A stretch of DNA of 64,000 bases from Parus major (Eukaryota; Chordata; Aves; Passeriformes; Paridae): the NCBI RefSeq assembly GCF_001522545.3, contig NC_031770.1:25821880-25885879 (forward strand), read 5' to 3'. The notes below the pieces were generated by a model. That model saw only the letters and a list, made by a program, of their open reading frames with translations. It was not told the origin of the DNA and made no database searches. Positions 36,601 to 49,971 of this stretch are shown piece after piece (the stretch's first letter is position 1; the number at the start of each line of letters is the position of its first letter). The position numbers and the translations under genes were made by a program.

Positions 36601-39600
36601 TGACATTGCTCAATAGGCGAGAGCCCAGCCTTGGCACAACATGAGTGCGGCATCACTCTAGGAAGAGTCTGGTCTAGAGAACATTGAAGGCAAGGGGTAC
36701 TGCAGCTGCAAGTTAAATACAAACTGTTTTCTGATTTTTCTAATCAAGATAGCTTAAAGTAATGAACAGTTCACTAAAATTCCTAGCACAGCTTTCCCAA
36801 TTAATTATTGATTATTGCACATAAAGTTATATACAGCAATGCATGGTGGTCCCACAAAGCAACATTTATGTTTTAACACAGACTTAAACATTTGGGCTAG
36901 GAAAATTTTGTCTCATTTTGAGTCACATTTTGAAGGCTTATACACCAGCTTTCTCCCTGGAAAAAAACACATACAGAAGTGGAGTCATTAGTTACATTCT
37001 TTGCAAGTGTGTGATTTCCACTTCTCTCTACCTGCCGAGACAAGCACATGAGTTTTCACATTGCTGAATGAAACCACTTGACATAAGCCTTCCTGGCAAA
37101 ACTCCATCCACATACAAATAAAAAGCTCAGACTCATTATAAAGGAAAAAAAAAAAAAAACCACTGATTTTTGAGTGATTAGTAGTATACACTCCATTAAA
37201 AAGCATGAGTTCAGATTACATTTGTGAGAGACTGCATCTGCAGGGTAACAAGGGACACCAGACTGAAATTGTATTTTAAATCCTAACAGCACCTTTGAAT
37301 ATTTTCAAGGCTCTTCTTGTCGATCCTGGGCAGCATCAGAGGCCAACAGGTCTCTGACATTTCCACATATACTACCTTGAGGAAAACAACACTTGCAGTC
37401 CTGCCTACCTGCTCTGTTCTACAACAGCTTAGCCTCAGAAAGGGGCTGTTTAAAAAGCATTTGTCAAGCCCTAACCTCCTGCAACTGAGGCCCACCAGCA
37501 CAGGTACAATCAAAATAATGCATTAGTACATCTAGACAAATGAGTTCCTCCTTTTTCTTCAGCAGTGTCATCTTGGCTTGTGCACTCCCTTCAGAGATGT
37601 TAACAACTGGCAGCTCTGCTCCAGGAGATCACTGATCTAATTTATTTCTCCTTCCCCCTTTAGGGAATGCTACCAAAGTGCTCCAAGATCATTGCCTTGT
37701 ACATCTTACTCCCCTCCCCTGATGAAATGGCTCTGAAATGTCACCACCTGATCTGCGGGGGAAGCTGCACCCTCACAAGCCCTTCCATTAACTATTCCTG
37801 CTGACAGCTCGTTGTTTCTTCAGCGAGCTGTCTCTGCTTACCCAAGGGGGTGCTTCTACAGGACCTTCATCACTGGCTTTTAACAGCCTTGTAATCACAG
37901 CTTACAACACACAAGTTGACAAACTCCTGTTTTATCAATATTTTATCCTCAACACTAGCTTTTGCGTGATGTTGCTCAGCCTTAACTCAGGGACACTATT
38001 TCCGTGCCAAGTGTCAATATGTCTAGGGCTTAGAAGCAGATGTGTTTGGGAACCTAAATAGCCCCACCTCTGAGGCCGAAGAGGATGCTATTTCTTCTCC
38101 TCATTTTTGAGGCATTTGAAAGGATTTCACAACACGGAGAGAAACTTTACAGGTCTGTGCTTGTTCACAGTGTGTGTTTGTTCAGCATCAGCTCCTTGTA
38201 AATGATTGATTTGGGGCTGTATTTAAACTGAAAAACACCTCAGAACAGTTGGATGGAAAACATCTTACTGGCAAATGCAGTCACCTGGGCAAGGAGTGGC
38301 TCTCTGGGGTGGCCACATCAGCCTTTCTTAGCAGGATAATGTAGATGTTTTGTGAAAAACCATAATACATATGAAAATAATAGGAAGCCTTTTATTAAAG
38401 TGTTTGTTATTGTTCCTATGCGCTGTGGCAATTTTCAGTGGCATGGAATACTTCCCATCCTTGTGTTCATGTGCTCTTCACCACTGCCCCTTCTCTTTGG
38501 GAAGACTTGTCTATTACATCTTGGAGAAGTAACATTTAGAAAACTAAATATTACATTTCTCTTGCTTCCCCAGTGTAACTTTCTGCCTTCAGACACGCTG
38601 TGTGTATGGTTTCCCACAGCAGCACCTTTTTACCACCCATTGCCACTTGGTAGAGCTGTTGGGCATCATCTGCTTTGATGGAACAAAGGACTGGTGGCTT
38701 TACAGCTCTCCTCCTGATGAAGTGCAGCTTTTCCATTTCTCACACTAGCACTAGAAAACTGATACCTTGTATGCCAGTGGAAAAACTATCCCTTCCAAGA
38801 TATCCTATTCTCCATCTTCACACAGAGTATTTTCTTCAAAGATCAATTCACAAAACCTGATTTTCTTAGCCTATGAGATTTTCACCAGACCTTATTCCTG
38901 TCTAGGCCTTATCATGCCTAATTTTGCATTTTTCCATCCTTATCTTCAATTTTACCATGGCAAATACACACTAGAATATTTACATATTAACATACTAGCC
39001 TTTTATGTTCCAAGAAAAAAAAATAACTAGCTAGTTTAGGAATATGCATTTATTTTCCTTTTCTCTTATCCCTATAAATATACAGTCAGATTCTGCATCA
39101 TGGAAACAAAAACTCTTGCAATTTAACAACAACAAAAAAATTCTTTAAAAATTATACCTAAACCCCCCACAACTGCACATACACTACAGAGTAATGTAGG
39201 CACTTGTTCATGAATCTTGATGTTTATTAAAATGCATCATGAGTTAAAAAAACCTGATAATTGAAAACAATGCAATAATATAAATTCACAGTATGAAATT
39301 ACTAAAAGTAGGAACATTTAAGGTATTCATTGTTATTTCACATTTTTATATTTAGTCACTCTATTTCATGATAGCTGAGAGAATATTCCTATATAAAATA
39401 TTCCTATGTCTATATATGCATATACGTATGTATAAAAGATAAGCACAAAGCAATGAAGACTACATCTAAAAAAAAACTTGGCAGCCATAGAAGGCAGGTG
39501 TTTTCCATGGCTCTCTGTGAAAGAGCACATTGCCATTAACAATGCTGTGAAAGACTGCCTGTAGACCAGAAACATATGCATCAACAGAAGATTACAGCCA

Positions 39601-42600
39601 TGACTGACCTGCAGGTATATGGGTAAAAACACAAGGATAAACATCAGTGAGCTCAATACACTCAATCCTACATCTAAAAGCATCTTTGAACAAAGAAGTT
39701 GCTGTCTAGAATGATATATACACACTGGCAACGTGGGAGCTGCAAATATTGCTACTTCCACTCTGGAATAAAATCAAAGGCGAAGGGCCAGATTGCTAAA
39801 AGGCAACGTTCAGTCTTACATTTTTCCTCTTAGGTTACATCCAAAGAAGGTAAAGCACAGGATCACATTCTGGTCTTCCAGCTGTATGAACAGCTCCATT
39901 GAAATCCATGTGCAAAACTCAGCAGTTCCCCAGCGTGTAATTTTCTATATAAAGTTTGTACCATTCCCCACTGGAATTAACAGTAACCCTGAAAATCTCC
40001 TGAATCTGAGGCTTGCACTGCAGAGAGGATGCACAGCTGCAGAGGGAGCAGGGTGAGAGGGAAGACTGGCACAGAGCCCTGCTTTATGACCACTTGGTGG
40101 TGTTGGCTGTAGCACCTTCTGATCTGGGAGCAAGGTATGCCATTTATAACTTCTTAGTAAAAAATAAATAGATAGACTTAAAAAACCCCAAACATTCACC
40201 TTGGTTAAGTAGCCTGAGAAACCGTGACATTTTGCACATTTGGTCCACAGCAGAGAATCAGGCAGTAATCTTATCGGGGAAACACAATCCTGGAAAAGCA
40301 GTCCAGCCTCACAATGCAGGCTGTCCTGTCTCCCCAGGCTCAGCTCTGCCCTCCAGAGCCACTCACTGCTCCTACCTAGGCCTAGCCCTGCCTTTTTATA
40401 GTTAAGAATAACATACTGCACACCAGAAATCATGTACAATATGCCTGGCTTTCCAAGTCTGTAAGCCAGCAATAGCATGTTTCTACCAGTAACTGTTGCT
40501 CTTAATGAAAAATTTTCTTTGAGCTATTTAAAAAAAATTAAATCATTTGGCTCCTTCAATGAAAGTTAAAAGCACCTCCCTCAGGAAACTCTTTTAAACC
40601 CAAGAACACAGCAAATGCAAGGTATTTTCAGGTGAGTGGGTTTTATTTATGGTTCTAGCAATTTAAACAAAAACTAAGACTGCAGCCATATTATAACCCT
40701 TATAGTTTCCTTCTGTTTACCTGGATAAGCTCTAATCACGTATGTAACATCTGTTGATACTCTGGCATGACTGGCAAGACACCAAAATAGCCATGTTCTA
40801 CATAACAAACAGTTGTGGTTTTCATCTCTCTCCTGGTCTCTCTGCTCCAGCACACAAAGACACAGCTAACTGCTTGCCTGCCAGGGTGCGAGTGAGATCA
40901 GAAAATGTCCCTTCTAGGGTGTCATTAGAATTGCATGATTATGATGTGCTTTCAAAAATATCTCTGTATATAAATTTTTAGTTCCTGTATGAAGAGAGTA
41001 GGATTAGACGATAAAAACTAAACACAACCAGAGAAGCAGAATCAAATACCAAGCCCTTTTGGGCACAAACTCAGAAGCACTCAGAGAGAACACTGGCTAC
41101 TCCCTTCAGATTTCTAAAATACAGGTTTCGAAGCACTTCTTTAAGCACAGATTTGTTTACAGGTTTGGCAATAACCAGAACCACCCTTGCAATGTGTTCT
41201 AGGTATACTGGGAGTGACTGTCTGGCTCCCACAGGGTCTGCAGTCAGAGCAGATGCAGCAGAAAAGGAGAGCAGTGGGAAGAAGCAGCCGGGGTCTGGAG
41301 CTAAAGTGACTTTCTAAAGAGTGCACACCAGGCCAGAGCTCAAAGGAAATCACATCACCATAGAGGAGTTTTTTACCTCTAGGTTTTCCAGAGTTCATGG
41401 CCAAAAGCAATGCCAGTGCTGCTTAGGCTCTGGGTCTCCCTTTTCTTTCATCCTTTCCATCCCCTTGCCTTCTCCCTGTTCCGTACAGCTGACATTTCAC
41501 AGCAGGTGAAGGAACACTTCACCCAGTGAAGTGAAGGTGCTCTCACCCCTTGGGGAGCAGCTAAGATCTCCACCACCCCATCTGGGCTTGGCCCCTTGCC
41601 CAGCCCTGCTGCCTCTGTTCCTCCTCCCTGGAAGTGACGATCAAGGAGAGACCTCCTAAGGCTGGAACTCCAGTGTGAGACCTCGCTGCAGTGGCAGAGG
41701 TGTCTGTGTGCATGGCAAACCTGCAGGTGCCACCTCCACTGTCACCAAGTATCTCATAGGTCCTGAGAAACAGGGAATGCAAAGCTTCCAGGTTACCAAA
41801 ATGCTGAGGGAATACTGGGATGCATAACACAAACATGCTTAATGTGCTGATTAAGGTCAGTACAGTTAACTGAAGAGCAAAGACAAAGGATGTTGTCATA
41901 TACATGTATTTTCAATTTATGACTCACTCCATTTTTTTTTCCCCCTTCTCAAACCTTTTAAGTTTCAAAAGGAAAAAAGCCCAAAATCAAAACAGGTCTC
42001 CCAGGGAATAAGAACAAAGTACAGGGTACATGATGAGGAAAATAATGTGCTTTCCTGTTGCTGAAAAATATCTTATACATTTGCATTACTTCAGTTTCTC
42101 CTCAAAATTAATGCAGATGTTGCAGACCATTTCCCTTTTCTACTGACTGGATTTTCCAGGAAGCATCTCCCCTGCCCCCTTCCTTCCTGAAGAAGCTTGG
42201 TTCATGCTAGAGGATGTTTCTGTCAGAATGAAGCCAGAGGGTTGTTTTTAAGAGAACAATTTTGTGTAGGAAGTGTTTTTTTAATAAAGTAGCTTGTGAA
42301 AAAAACCCAAATCTATAAAATAACTTTTCTTCCTTATTATTTTTTTTTAATATGAGTTTTATTTAATGAAGGACAGGGCTTTTTAAATCTTTTAATAAAT
42401 GTAATTGCATGTGCTCATCTCACTCAGAAAATATTTTTAGCAAGTATTGAAAAATATTTTTATAAGACAACAATAAATACCAGTAGCAAGTACCTCCCAT
42501 CATTGTCAAGGACTTTGTCACATGCACTGGGTGTGTTGGTTTCTGCTTCAGAGAGATTTCCCACATTTGTGTTTGGTAAAACTGGAACAGGAGCACAAAC

Positions 42601-45142
42601 CAATCCATGCAGGCTTGATGGAACATTCTGGCTCTATTTCTATGTGTCTTTCATAATGTCATTACCAGAATGAACTCAGCCAAACTTGGTGCAGTGGGTA
42701 ATATCAGCAATAGTATTCAGTAAAGGAAACACAGTAAATTCCCTGAAAACTGGGACCTGTATAACTCATGATGTGAAATCAAATACATCTTCTGGGAACA
42801 CCCTGGACTTAAGCACAAGTACCTGCTTTACGGAGAGGGATTAAAAGGGTAACACAAATTTTGGGGACAGATTTTGTATCTTGGAATTACAATTAATAAA
42901 GGCAAATTGCACATTAATTAAATATACATAAATAACTATTTATTACATGCAAATATTTATAAGACCTACTGCTGCAAAACACAGGGTTTCTGGCTGCATG
43001 ACAGTGCTAAGCTTCCCTTGACTTTACCAGAGGAAGATAAGATCCTAAATTTAAATTAAATTTTATTTGGTGAAATTATCCTAGGGGAAAAAATGCTTTT
43101 GAGGACAAGGGAAAGCCACTGAGAGAGCTGGGACAACTCTGTGAGGAAATTACAAAATTAAAATGACTGTTTTTCTAAAACCTGAAACTCAGCTGAAAAT
43201 TCAGCCCTGAAGTTTAAGAAAATTACCCCTGTATCCATCAAACTGCTGAAAGGTTACAGCTCCCAGGCAAGGGTAAAGGTCCTTTTTCTCCGTAATTTAT
43301 ACATATTCTTGTTCCCTCACTTCACTGTTAGGCTCATAACAAGAAGCCTCACCCTCCCCAAGGAACAGGATGGTCTGGAGAGTAAATCTCTTGCTTCCCA
43401 GTTAAAGTAACAAAATCTGATTTGCTTGTCCAGCAAATTAGCAAACAACCCCATGCTGCAGTCTTTTAGCATGATATTTACCCCACTCCTTGCTAGTTAT
43501 TTCCAGGCACTACAAAACCTACCTACCTCTTAGGAATATCTTTGCCAAAAAACTTGCCACAAGAACACACCTGGTGTAGCTTGAAAAGGAAGAAGTCTGT
43601 CAGGCTCCTGTAAGTGGCTAAAGACAGTTCAAACAAGCAGTGAGTCAGTGTGCGACAGCTCTGCTTTCTGGTCCTTATGCTCTCTCTGCTGCTTAGAAAA
43701 TTTACAGTATTCAAGTTCCTGAACTAACACCTTTGCTGCTAATGCATTCACTGGTGATATGATATAGCAGTAAAAATAAAGTCCAACTGACACTGCCTTG
43801 GTTTGGTATTTCTTACCCAAGTAAAGCATGTGAAGCAAAAATCACATTTCCTTGGATGCTTCAGAGGTCCATAAGTGTCTATGTGCACACACATCCACAC
43901 ACACAACCGTGCATGGGAGGCCATCTGTCACAATCCATTTCTTAAACTTAAAAACATGATTAACTCAGAGACAGGAAGGAGCCTCAAGAGCATGGGGGGA
44001 AAATTGCTAAGATAATTGTTTTACTCTAAATAACTTGACAATCTCTCCTTCTTTGGCATTTTCTAATAATTTAGAAATACAGAACATGACAAGGCAACTT
44101 GCATGACCAGTGTCACCGGTTTAGAGTTTCTCCAAGCAGCTGAATTTATAATGCTATAGGGTAGAATAACTTTATGTTTTATGCTTAGCTTATAACTATG
44201 GAAAATCCTTTATAAGCATACTTCCTCCTAGAACACAGTATCTATCCAATCTATCCTGAAGCATGAACATTGACCCATATTCTTCCTTTCAAAAATGGCA
44301 ACAGTCCAAAGACTTTTCCACTCCTATGGTTTTGGGGTTTGGTTCAGTCTTAAGTTTAGGAACTAATTTCTCCTAAACTTACCACCAAACTATTACAGAT
44401 TCTCAGAGAAAATATGCTTGTGATTCACTGTCATGAACCATTTACTTGCCTGCTGAATTTGTTACAAACGTGGGTGGCAAAAGGATGTATCATCAGTACA
44501 AGACACGAAATTATAATCCAGCACCAAGCTCTACAACAGTATGTGTAGGTCTATTCCATGGCTCCAGTCAGGCTAAAGAGACCTTTCAAAGACAAGGAGA
44601 GTGAAGAAAGAAAACAAGAAAAAAGGTTTGTTTATCCAAAATGTGAGCAAGTCACAGCAGGACTGCACAAACACACTAGATGACATGGTCAGGAGGGAAG
44701 GAAATACCCAGAGTATAGACAATGGTGAGCCAAGATTATCCATTAATCTAAGATTGCAGAAAACAGAAAATCTGATCACAACCCCTTCATGAAAGGAGGG
44801 GAGAAATCCTGAACTCTAGTAATTCCATCCTGTTCAGTTAACCTTTATTTCTTCACTTAAATCATTGAAAAAATAAGAAAGTTTGCTGCTAGTGTCTCTT
44901 TGACTGCCCTTAATCAAAGGCATTGTGTGGATTTCTTAATGGTATTTCAGTAAACACTGCAGTGAAACAGCAGTAAATTAGATATCAAGCAGCCAGAAAC
45001 CCGATTAGCAGATAGAGATCTTTATGCACATATTTGACTTCCTTTGACTTAAGAAAACATTCCAACATTTTTTTCCACCATCCTGGAATCATATTAATTT
45101 CTTATTCTAAAATTAATATTAAAATTTATAAAATCCAAGGGG
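33624..45142. other. Unique sequence, no gene recognised
   Basis: No recognisable repeat family, exon or RNA gene was found. Open frames up to 177 codons (minus strand 39945-40478; also 36273-36722) lack family resemblance and are built across low-conservation-looking sequence, so I did not call them. AT-rich text at 38990-39460 and 42280-42480 is simple in composition. A short A-run lies at 37145-37160. Confidence 0.55.
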
Positions 45143-45174
45143 ATCTATGTATCTATCTATCTATCTATCTATCT
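45143..45174. repeat. ATCT tetranucleotide microsatellite
   Basis: About seven ATCT units with one imperfect unit (ATCTATGT) at the left edge. It is an ordinary polymorphic-type tetranucleotide repeat. Confidence 0.9.
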
Positions 45175-48100
45175 TCAAGTTTTACTAAGAGGTTAATAAT
45201 TTTAATTTGCAGACCTGAAATCTTAAAACATTATTATGATTAAATAATCTCTCAGTACAGTTTTTCCACAACAAGCTTTTGTTATTAAAATAGTCAGCTA
45301 TTGCACAGCACTCATATCCTGAATCCAGACTGAGCTTGTTAGTAACTGAACCAGATTGGATTGGAGGTGCTTTGCACGTTTCCAGCAAACACTTCACACT
45401 TTTTAGGGTTAGGCTTTTACATTTGAAACCATTTTTAGAAAATTAGAAGTTAGGGAAGTATCATTCATACATAGAATTGAGCTGTGGTCTTCATCCCAGG
45501 ATCCTGTTACAGGAATCCCTCTAGCTGTCTTAATAAATTTGAAGAAGCTTTCATTACAGGATGATCCTATTTGACAGAAGACATTTATCTTATGATCAAT
45601 GTACAATTATGCTCAATGTTAAATAACCATCTCTTCTCCAGAAACTCTGAAAGGTGACATGGGCATAGAACATACTTCCCTGAATTACACTGAAGAGAAA
45701 ATATATATGCTTCAAGAAATGCATGTTGGATTTTATTCAGTTTTAAATTGTAAAATTAAGAGTATTTATTGATCTTAACATCAGAGCAACCAAAGTTTGC
45801 TAACAAAATATTTTGATAACTACATTAGTAACATTTTTTAATGTTTCCAAATTTAATGATTTTTCAATGTCTCAAATTTTCACAATGTTTAACCTCTCAA
45901 CATTGTGTCAGTTAAGACTTCTTTGGGATTGACATGAATGATGTGGACTGAGATTAAAAAAAACAGAGGATTAGACATCTAATAGGATTTTAAACAAAAA
46001 GGGGTTGTGGATCTTTCTAGGGGAAATAATAAAGAATAAATTAATACAGATAAGGGGATTCACACATATAAATAAAAACATTCTGGGAAAACCACATTCC
46101 TATTAATATATTTTGTGTTTTATATAATTTTATAATTTTCACACTTTCTTATAATCTCTTGGGAAGTTGTAGCAGCAGCAGCTAAAACAATTAAAGTTCA
46201 GTATGAGCTCCTCACTTCTGGACTGGAACCAAACTCTGGTCTTGGTGACATGGCTACATTGTGTAAGCTTATGGGAATTTTATTGGGGAAAATGGTAAAT
46301 TCTCTGTTTTTACAGGGAAAGCTGAGAGCAGAATTTGGCCCCACATAGGTTTGGTATATAACAGGTAGTCTACCCAGGTTCATTGCTGCTACTGGTACCA
46401 ATATCCATCCTCCTCTGCCACTATATTTTTGACACTCTTCAGTGTCACACCACAAGGCTCCCCCTGAGCTCCCAGCAGGAGAATAGTTTTTCACTCAGGT
46501 AGATGAGGACAAACTCCGCCCTCTATCCTTAAAGGGTACAGAATAATGTCTTAATGCTGCAACTCCTCACCTTCAGGTCCCTCCACTTCTTAATTAATTT
46601 TATTTTACTTACTTATTCAAACTGATTGACTGCCACCTTAAAGGCATCCAGAGTTGAAGGCCCCATTTACTGTGAGTCACTTTTTCAAAGTCAGAGGAGT
46701 CTCTAGGAACAAGCTGCTTATACCATTATTATTACAATAAATTCCAAAAACACAAAGTCCAGCAAGGAAACAAAAGGGAAGAAAAGGCAAACAGTTTTTT
46801 GTTAAAACTGGCTGCTTCTAAGAAGAGCATTTTTACAAGTAAAAATAAAAAAAGCAATGAAAAGGTTCTCACCAGATTCTGATGAAATATCTCTGGGGAA
46901 AATCCATTAGAAATACATTTGCAATCAGTCCAGTGTCAAATTTCAACTGTAAATACAGCAATTAAGAAGGTCAAGTTACCCAAGGTCGTGTAAGAGTGAA
47001 ATGAGCAGCTCAGAAAGAATTTATGTTGTGTGTATTTTGTATACAATTTATGTCTTTTGCTCTACATCACACATTTTCTTATATGTTACAGGACATTATA
47101 TTCACAGTAAGTCTACTGAAGTAACAACCCATTGCTGCCTTCCTTAGTTCCATGCAAACTCTTTGGAGCTGTGCTTGAATCCAATGCACCGATTAGCTGG
47201 GAGCTGACTCCATGCCAATAAGAGAATGGCTGTAAATTGTTGGATGAGTGTAAATGACACCTACACCACTGGTAGAGCAGAGAAAAATATGTAACTTGAG
47301 ACTATGAAGTCCTGCTGTGACATAAATGGAGTGGAAAGGCACTTAGTCCAGAGTGGGCTTTAACCATAAATGGTTTAAAGCCAAAAAATGCCCAAGTAAT
47401 GTGTGTGGGTAGAAACTGATTGAGGAGGTGACAAAAACGAAGGTGGCTATCTAACCTCTAGTGCTCTGGGGCTTCATAACAAAGCTTCATCTGCACAGGG
47501 CTATGATGCACAGTCACAGCTATACTGAGATATATATTTGGGGAACTGCACAGTGAATGGGAGCTGCGAACTCACCTCATTTGAGCCTTCTCCCTGATAC
47601 ACCAGAAAGTTTTTCTGACCCAAGACCAGTTCATCACAGCACCACACTCTACCAGTGGAGAAGATGCTGCTAATACACAGCATCTCTGGCACAGAGGGCC
47701 AACATGTGCATCTCTTGGCTTGTGTATGGCTCTGGAAGAAGTGCCTGTATGCACATACACAAGTCAGGAGAGGCAGTATCTCACACCAGGGACAGCTCTG
47801 TGTCCCAGTTTGGAAGACAGGTGTCTGCTAAGGAGGGCAGGAGCCTCCCTTGGAATGAAAATGTAGACCGCCTCCCTCCGAATTACTATAATTTTGAAAT
47901 CAAGGGGCTCACAGGCAGAGATCTGGGGATAGGAATGGTGGTTCTTCACTAGTATTTATAACCAGGCAAACAAACAACAATAACTACAGCGTTAACAACA
48001 GAACAGAACCAGGGACCCTGTGACAGCTTTCTTGGCCGAGACAGGAGAGGGTGGAGGAGAGGCTTTGCTTCACAAACCCCCTGGGGCAGTCAGTCCCGGT

Positions 48101-49004
48101 GCTCCTGCAGGGCTCCGAGGAACACTCAGCTGGAACAGCAGGGATGAGCTGAAATCCTGGGCTGGTGGCTGAGGTTTATCAGCAACTCCGCAGCGGTGCC
48201 TGGCACTGCAGGATGTCCCAGCAGGCAGGGGGTATGAGGCCCATAGATGGAGAAGGAGAAAAAGCAGCTCCATCTGGGTTATGGCAAATTCCTTTCCCCA
48301 AGCAACAACAACTCCTAGTGTGTCCTGCTCTGAAGCTGAAGAATCAAGCCAGCCAGCAGTTGCCCCCACCCTCCCTTTTACCTGCTCCCCTTCCCCCTGG
48401 GTCCAGCCAAACTCTTTTGTCGTCTCAGGCATTCACTAAGTATCAGCAGTCAGATTTTCCTGAAACTAACAATTCTACAGGTGAGAAGGAACAAAAGGAA
48501 GGACACCTAATGCCCAACACTCTGCTGTGGTACAGCCCCAGAACTCCAGGAGAGCTGTTCCTCTAGCTGGCAAGTGGTAGCCAGTACATGAACAGACAAT
48601 GCTCTGTCTCCTCCAAAAGCAACATGTGGGAGAGGATCAGCTGCTGAGTGAAAAAAAATTATGCCAGAGACATGAAGAAAACAGAGAGACTGAAAGAGGT
48701 GGCCTTGGGAAAAGAGAAATGGAACAGAAAACTATACGGGGAGGGGAAAAGCTAACAGCTTGCAGCCATCATGAAGACACCAGTCAGAAACTTTCAGGAA
48801 GCAAATGGTAACCAGCCTCGAAAGACAAGGTGCCTGCAGAGGCCACAGAAAGGAGACAATCCTCTCTCATCTATTGCCTCCATGCATAGCCACCAGGGAA
48901 AAGGACTTTTGATTTTGTGCACAGAGACCAACCCTTAACGTCACTAAGGACTGGAGGGAAGCATAAAAATGTGTCCTGTAGATGTTTTGTTTACCTGTTC
49001 TCCA
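45175..49004. other. Unique sequence, GC-richer patch near 48 kb, no gene recognised
   Basis: Mostly AT-rich unique sequence. A GC-richer patch at about 48000-48450 supports overlapping open frames on both strands (about 120 and 133 codons). It has few CpG and no recognisable protein family, so it is not called as an exon or CpG island. Confidence 0.5.
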
Positions 49005-49165
49005 CCATAGTGTCTTCAAAGCATTTTATAGCTGCTTAAAGTTTGTTCTCACAGTGCTCCTCTGGAGGCAACACTGCAGGAAGGAAGACAGAGAGGGAAA
49101 ATGTTGCTTGCCCACACATCCCTGATGCAGAGAAAGGAAGTGAACCCAGGTTTCCTAAGTGAAAA
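49005..49165 (-). mobile_element. MIR-like SINE remnant
   Basis: The plus strand reads like MIR reverse complement in order: CAAAGCATTTTATAGCTGCT (family: AAGCGCTTTACATG...), a TTCTCACAGTGCTCCTCTGG block (family: CCTCACAACAACCCTATGAGG), then TTGCTTGCCCACACATC (family: AACTTGCCCAAGGTCAC) and GAAGTGAACCCAGGTTTCC (family: GATTCGAACCCAGG). Four blocks in the right order and spacing make this the best-supported SINE remnant in the window. An LTR-like element follows directly on its right. Confidence 0.6.
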
Positions 49166-49181
49166 ATGAGGTTCAGTCTCC

Positions 49182-49620
49182 TGGTAAAATTTAAGTGGTT
49201 TAATAAAGACAATAAGAGACACAGATAATAAAGCAAAGAATAATGGCTGGGTGCTTGGTGCTCTGCCAAGAGCACATCTGGTGTTTAGGGAATACCCTTT
49301 ATATACCATTTCTATTGCATCACCTTGATGCATATTCATAAACTTTATGCATATTCAAACTTTTTCATTACCTAGTTTACATCTTCCAGGAACTATTTTG
49401 CATGGCCGCTCCTTGGATCCATGTTTTTGGAGCATGCACATTTCTTGGCTTGTGGTTTTAATCCTCTTCTTATCACCTTTTAATTTGGGCCTTGGCTCTT
49501 TCCACAGGCAGTGAGTGTTGATAATCAGCAGAGTCTCCATCTTTTGTTCACTGGAGGTTATCCTAACCAGCAGGCAGTTCAAACATACTATATCAACAAT
49601 TACCTAAATTTTTGTTAACA
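49182..49620 (-). mobile_element. LTR of an endogenous retroelement, minus orientation
   Basis: On the minus strand the element would begin TGTTAACAAAAATTTAGG at 49620 and end ...AAATTTTACCA at 49182. Those ends are partly inverted copies (TGTTAAC... against TGGTAAA...). TATATAAAG lies at 49298-49305. About 100 bp downstream is TTTATTAAACC near 49199-49208, a plausible ATTAAA-type poly-A signal in a CTTTATTATCTGTGTCTCTT context that resembles avian LTR R-U5 regions. A duplicated TGCATATTCA block lies in the U3 part (49330-49356). No matching target duplication was found (left TCTCC, right GCAGG), so the edges or the age are uncertain. No viral genes adjoin it. Confidence 0.5.
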
Positions 49621-49932
49621 GCAGGAGAAAAAAAAACTACATTCACACAGCAAAGCCATTCTAACATTTTACATTTAACATTCATCTTAATACTTGTGAA
49701 AAGCCAGTACTATGATATGTATTTATAACACATATGTCTCTCCTTCATATCCTGCTTTGTCCTTTTCTACTTCTCTCTCCTCCCTTGTGAATGGGCAGTG
49801 ATTGGCAATGTGCCACTTCTGTGCTCTAAAATACACCAGTCATGAGGGTAAACAGAGAGAGCCACAGATGAGTCCAGTCTTGGCTCCATTTAAATCCTAA
49901 AGACTAAAGGAACTTTAGACTGCTTTAGCAGA

Positions 49933-49971
49933 GCTTACTAAGAGTCCTAAGCTTACTAAGAGTACTAAGAG
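49933..49971. repeat. Short tandem repeat, 18-bp period
   Basis: GCTTACTAAGAGT occurs at 49933-49945 and 49951-49963, and a partial third unit ACTAAGAG follows. It is a small slippage duplication. Confidence 0.85.

Noticed and set aside
39945..40478. 177-codon minus-strand frame, the longest in the window
   Set aside because: Composition is uneven, no domain is recognisable and there is no promoter or splice support. Chance is more likely.
48000..48570. GC-richer patch with long frames on both strands, considered as a first exon or CpG island
   Set aside because: CpG dinucleotides are few, no TATA/initiator arrangement is convincing and no protein family is recognised.
49177..49541. AGTCTCC shared at 49175-49181 and near 49532, as a possible LTR target duplication
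   Set aside because: It would force a non-canonical LTR end (CAG instead of CA) and cut off the better terminal inverted repeat. Matches of this length are common by chance over such distances.
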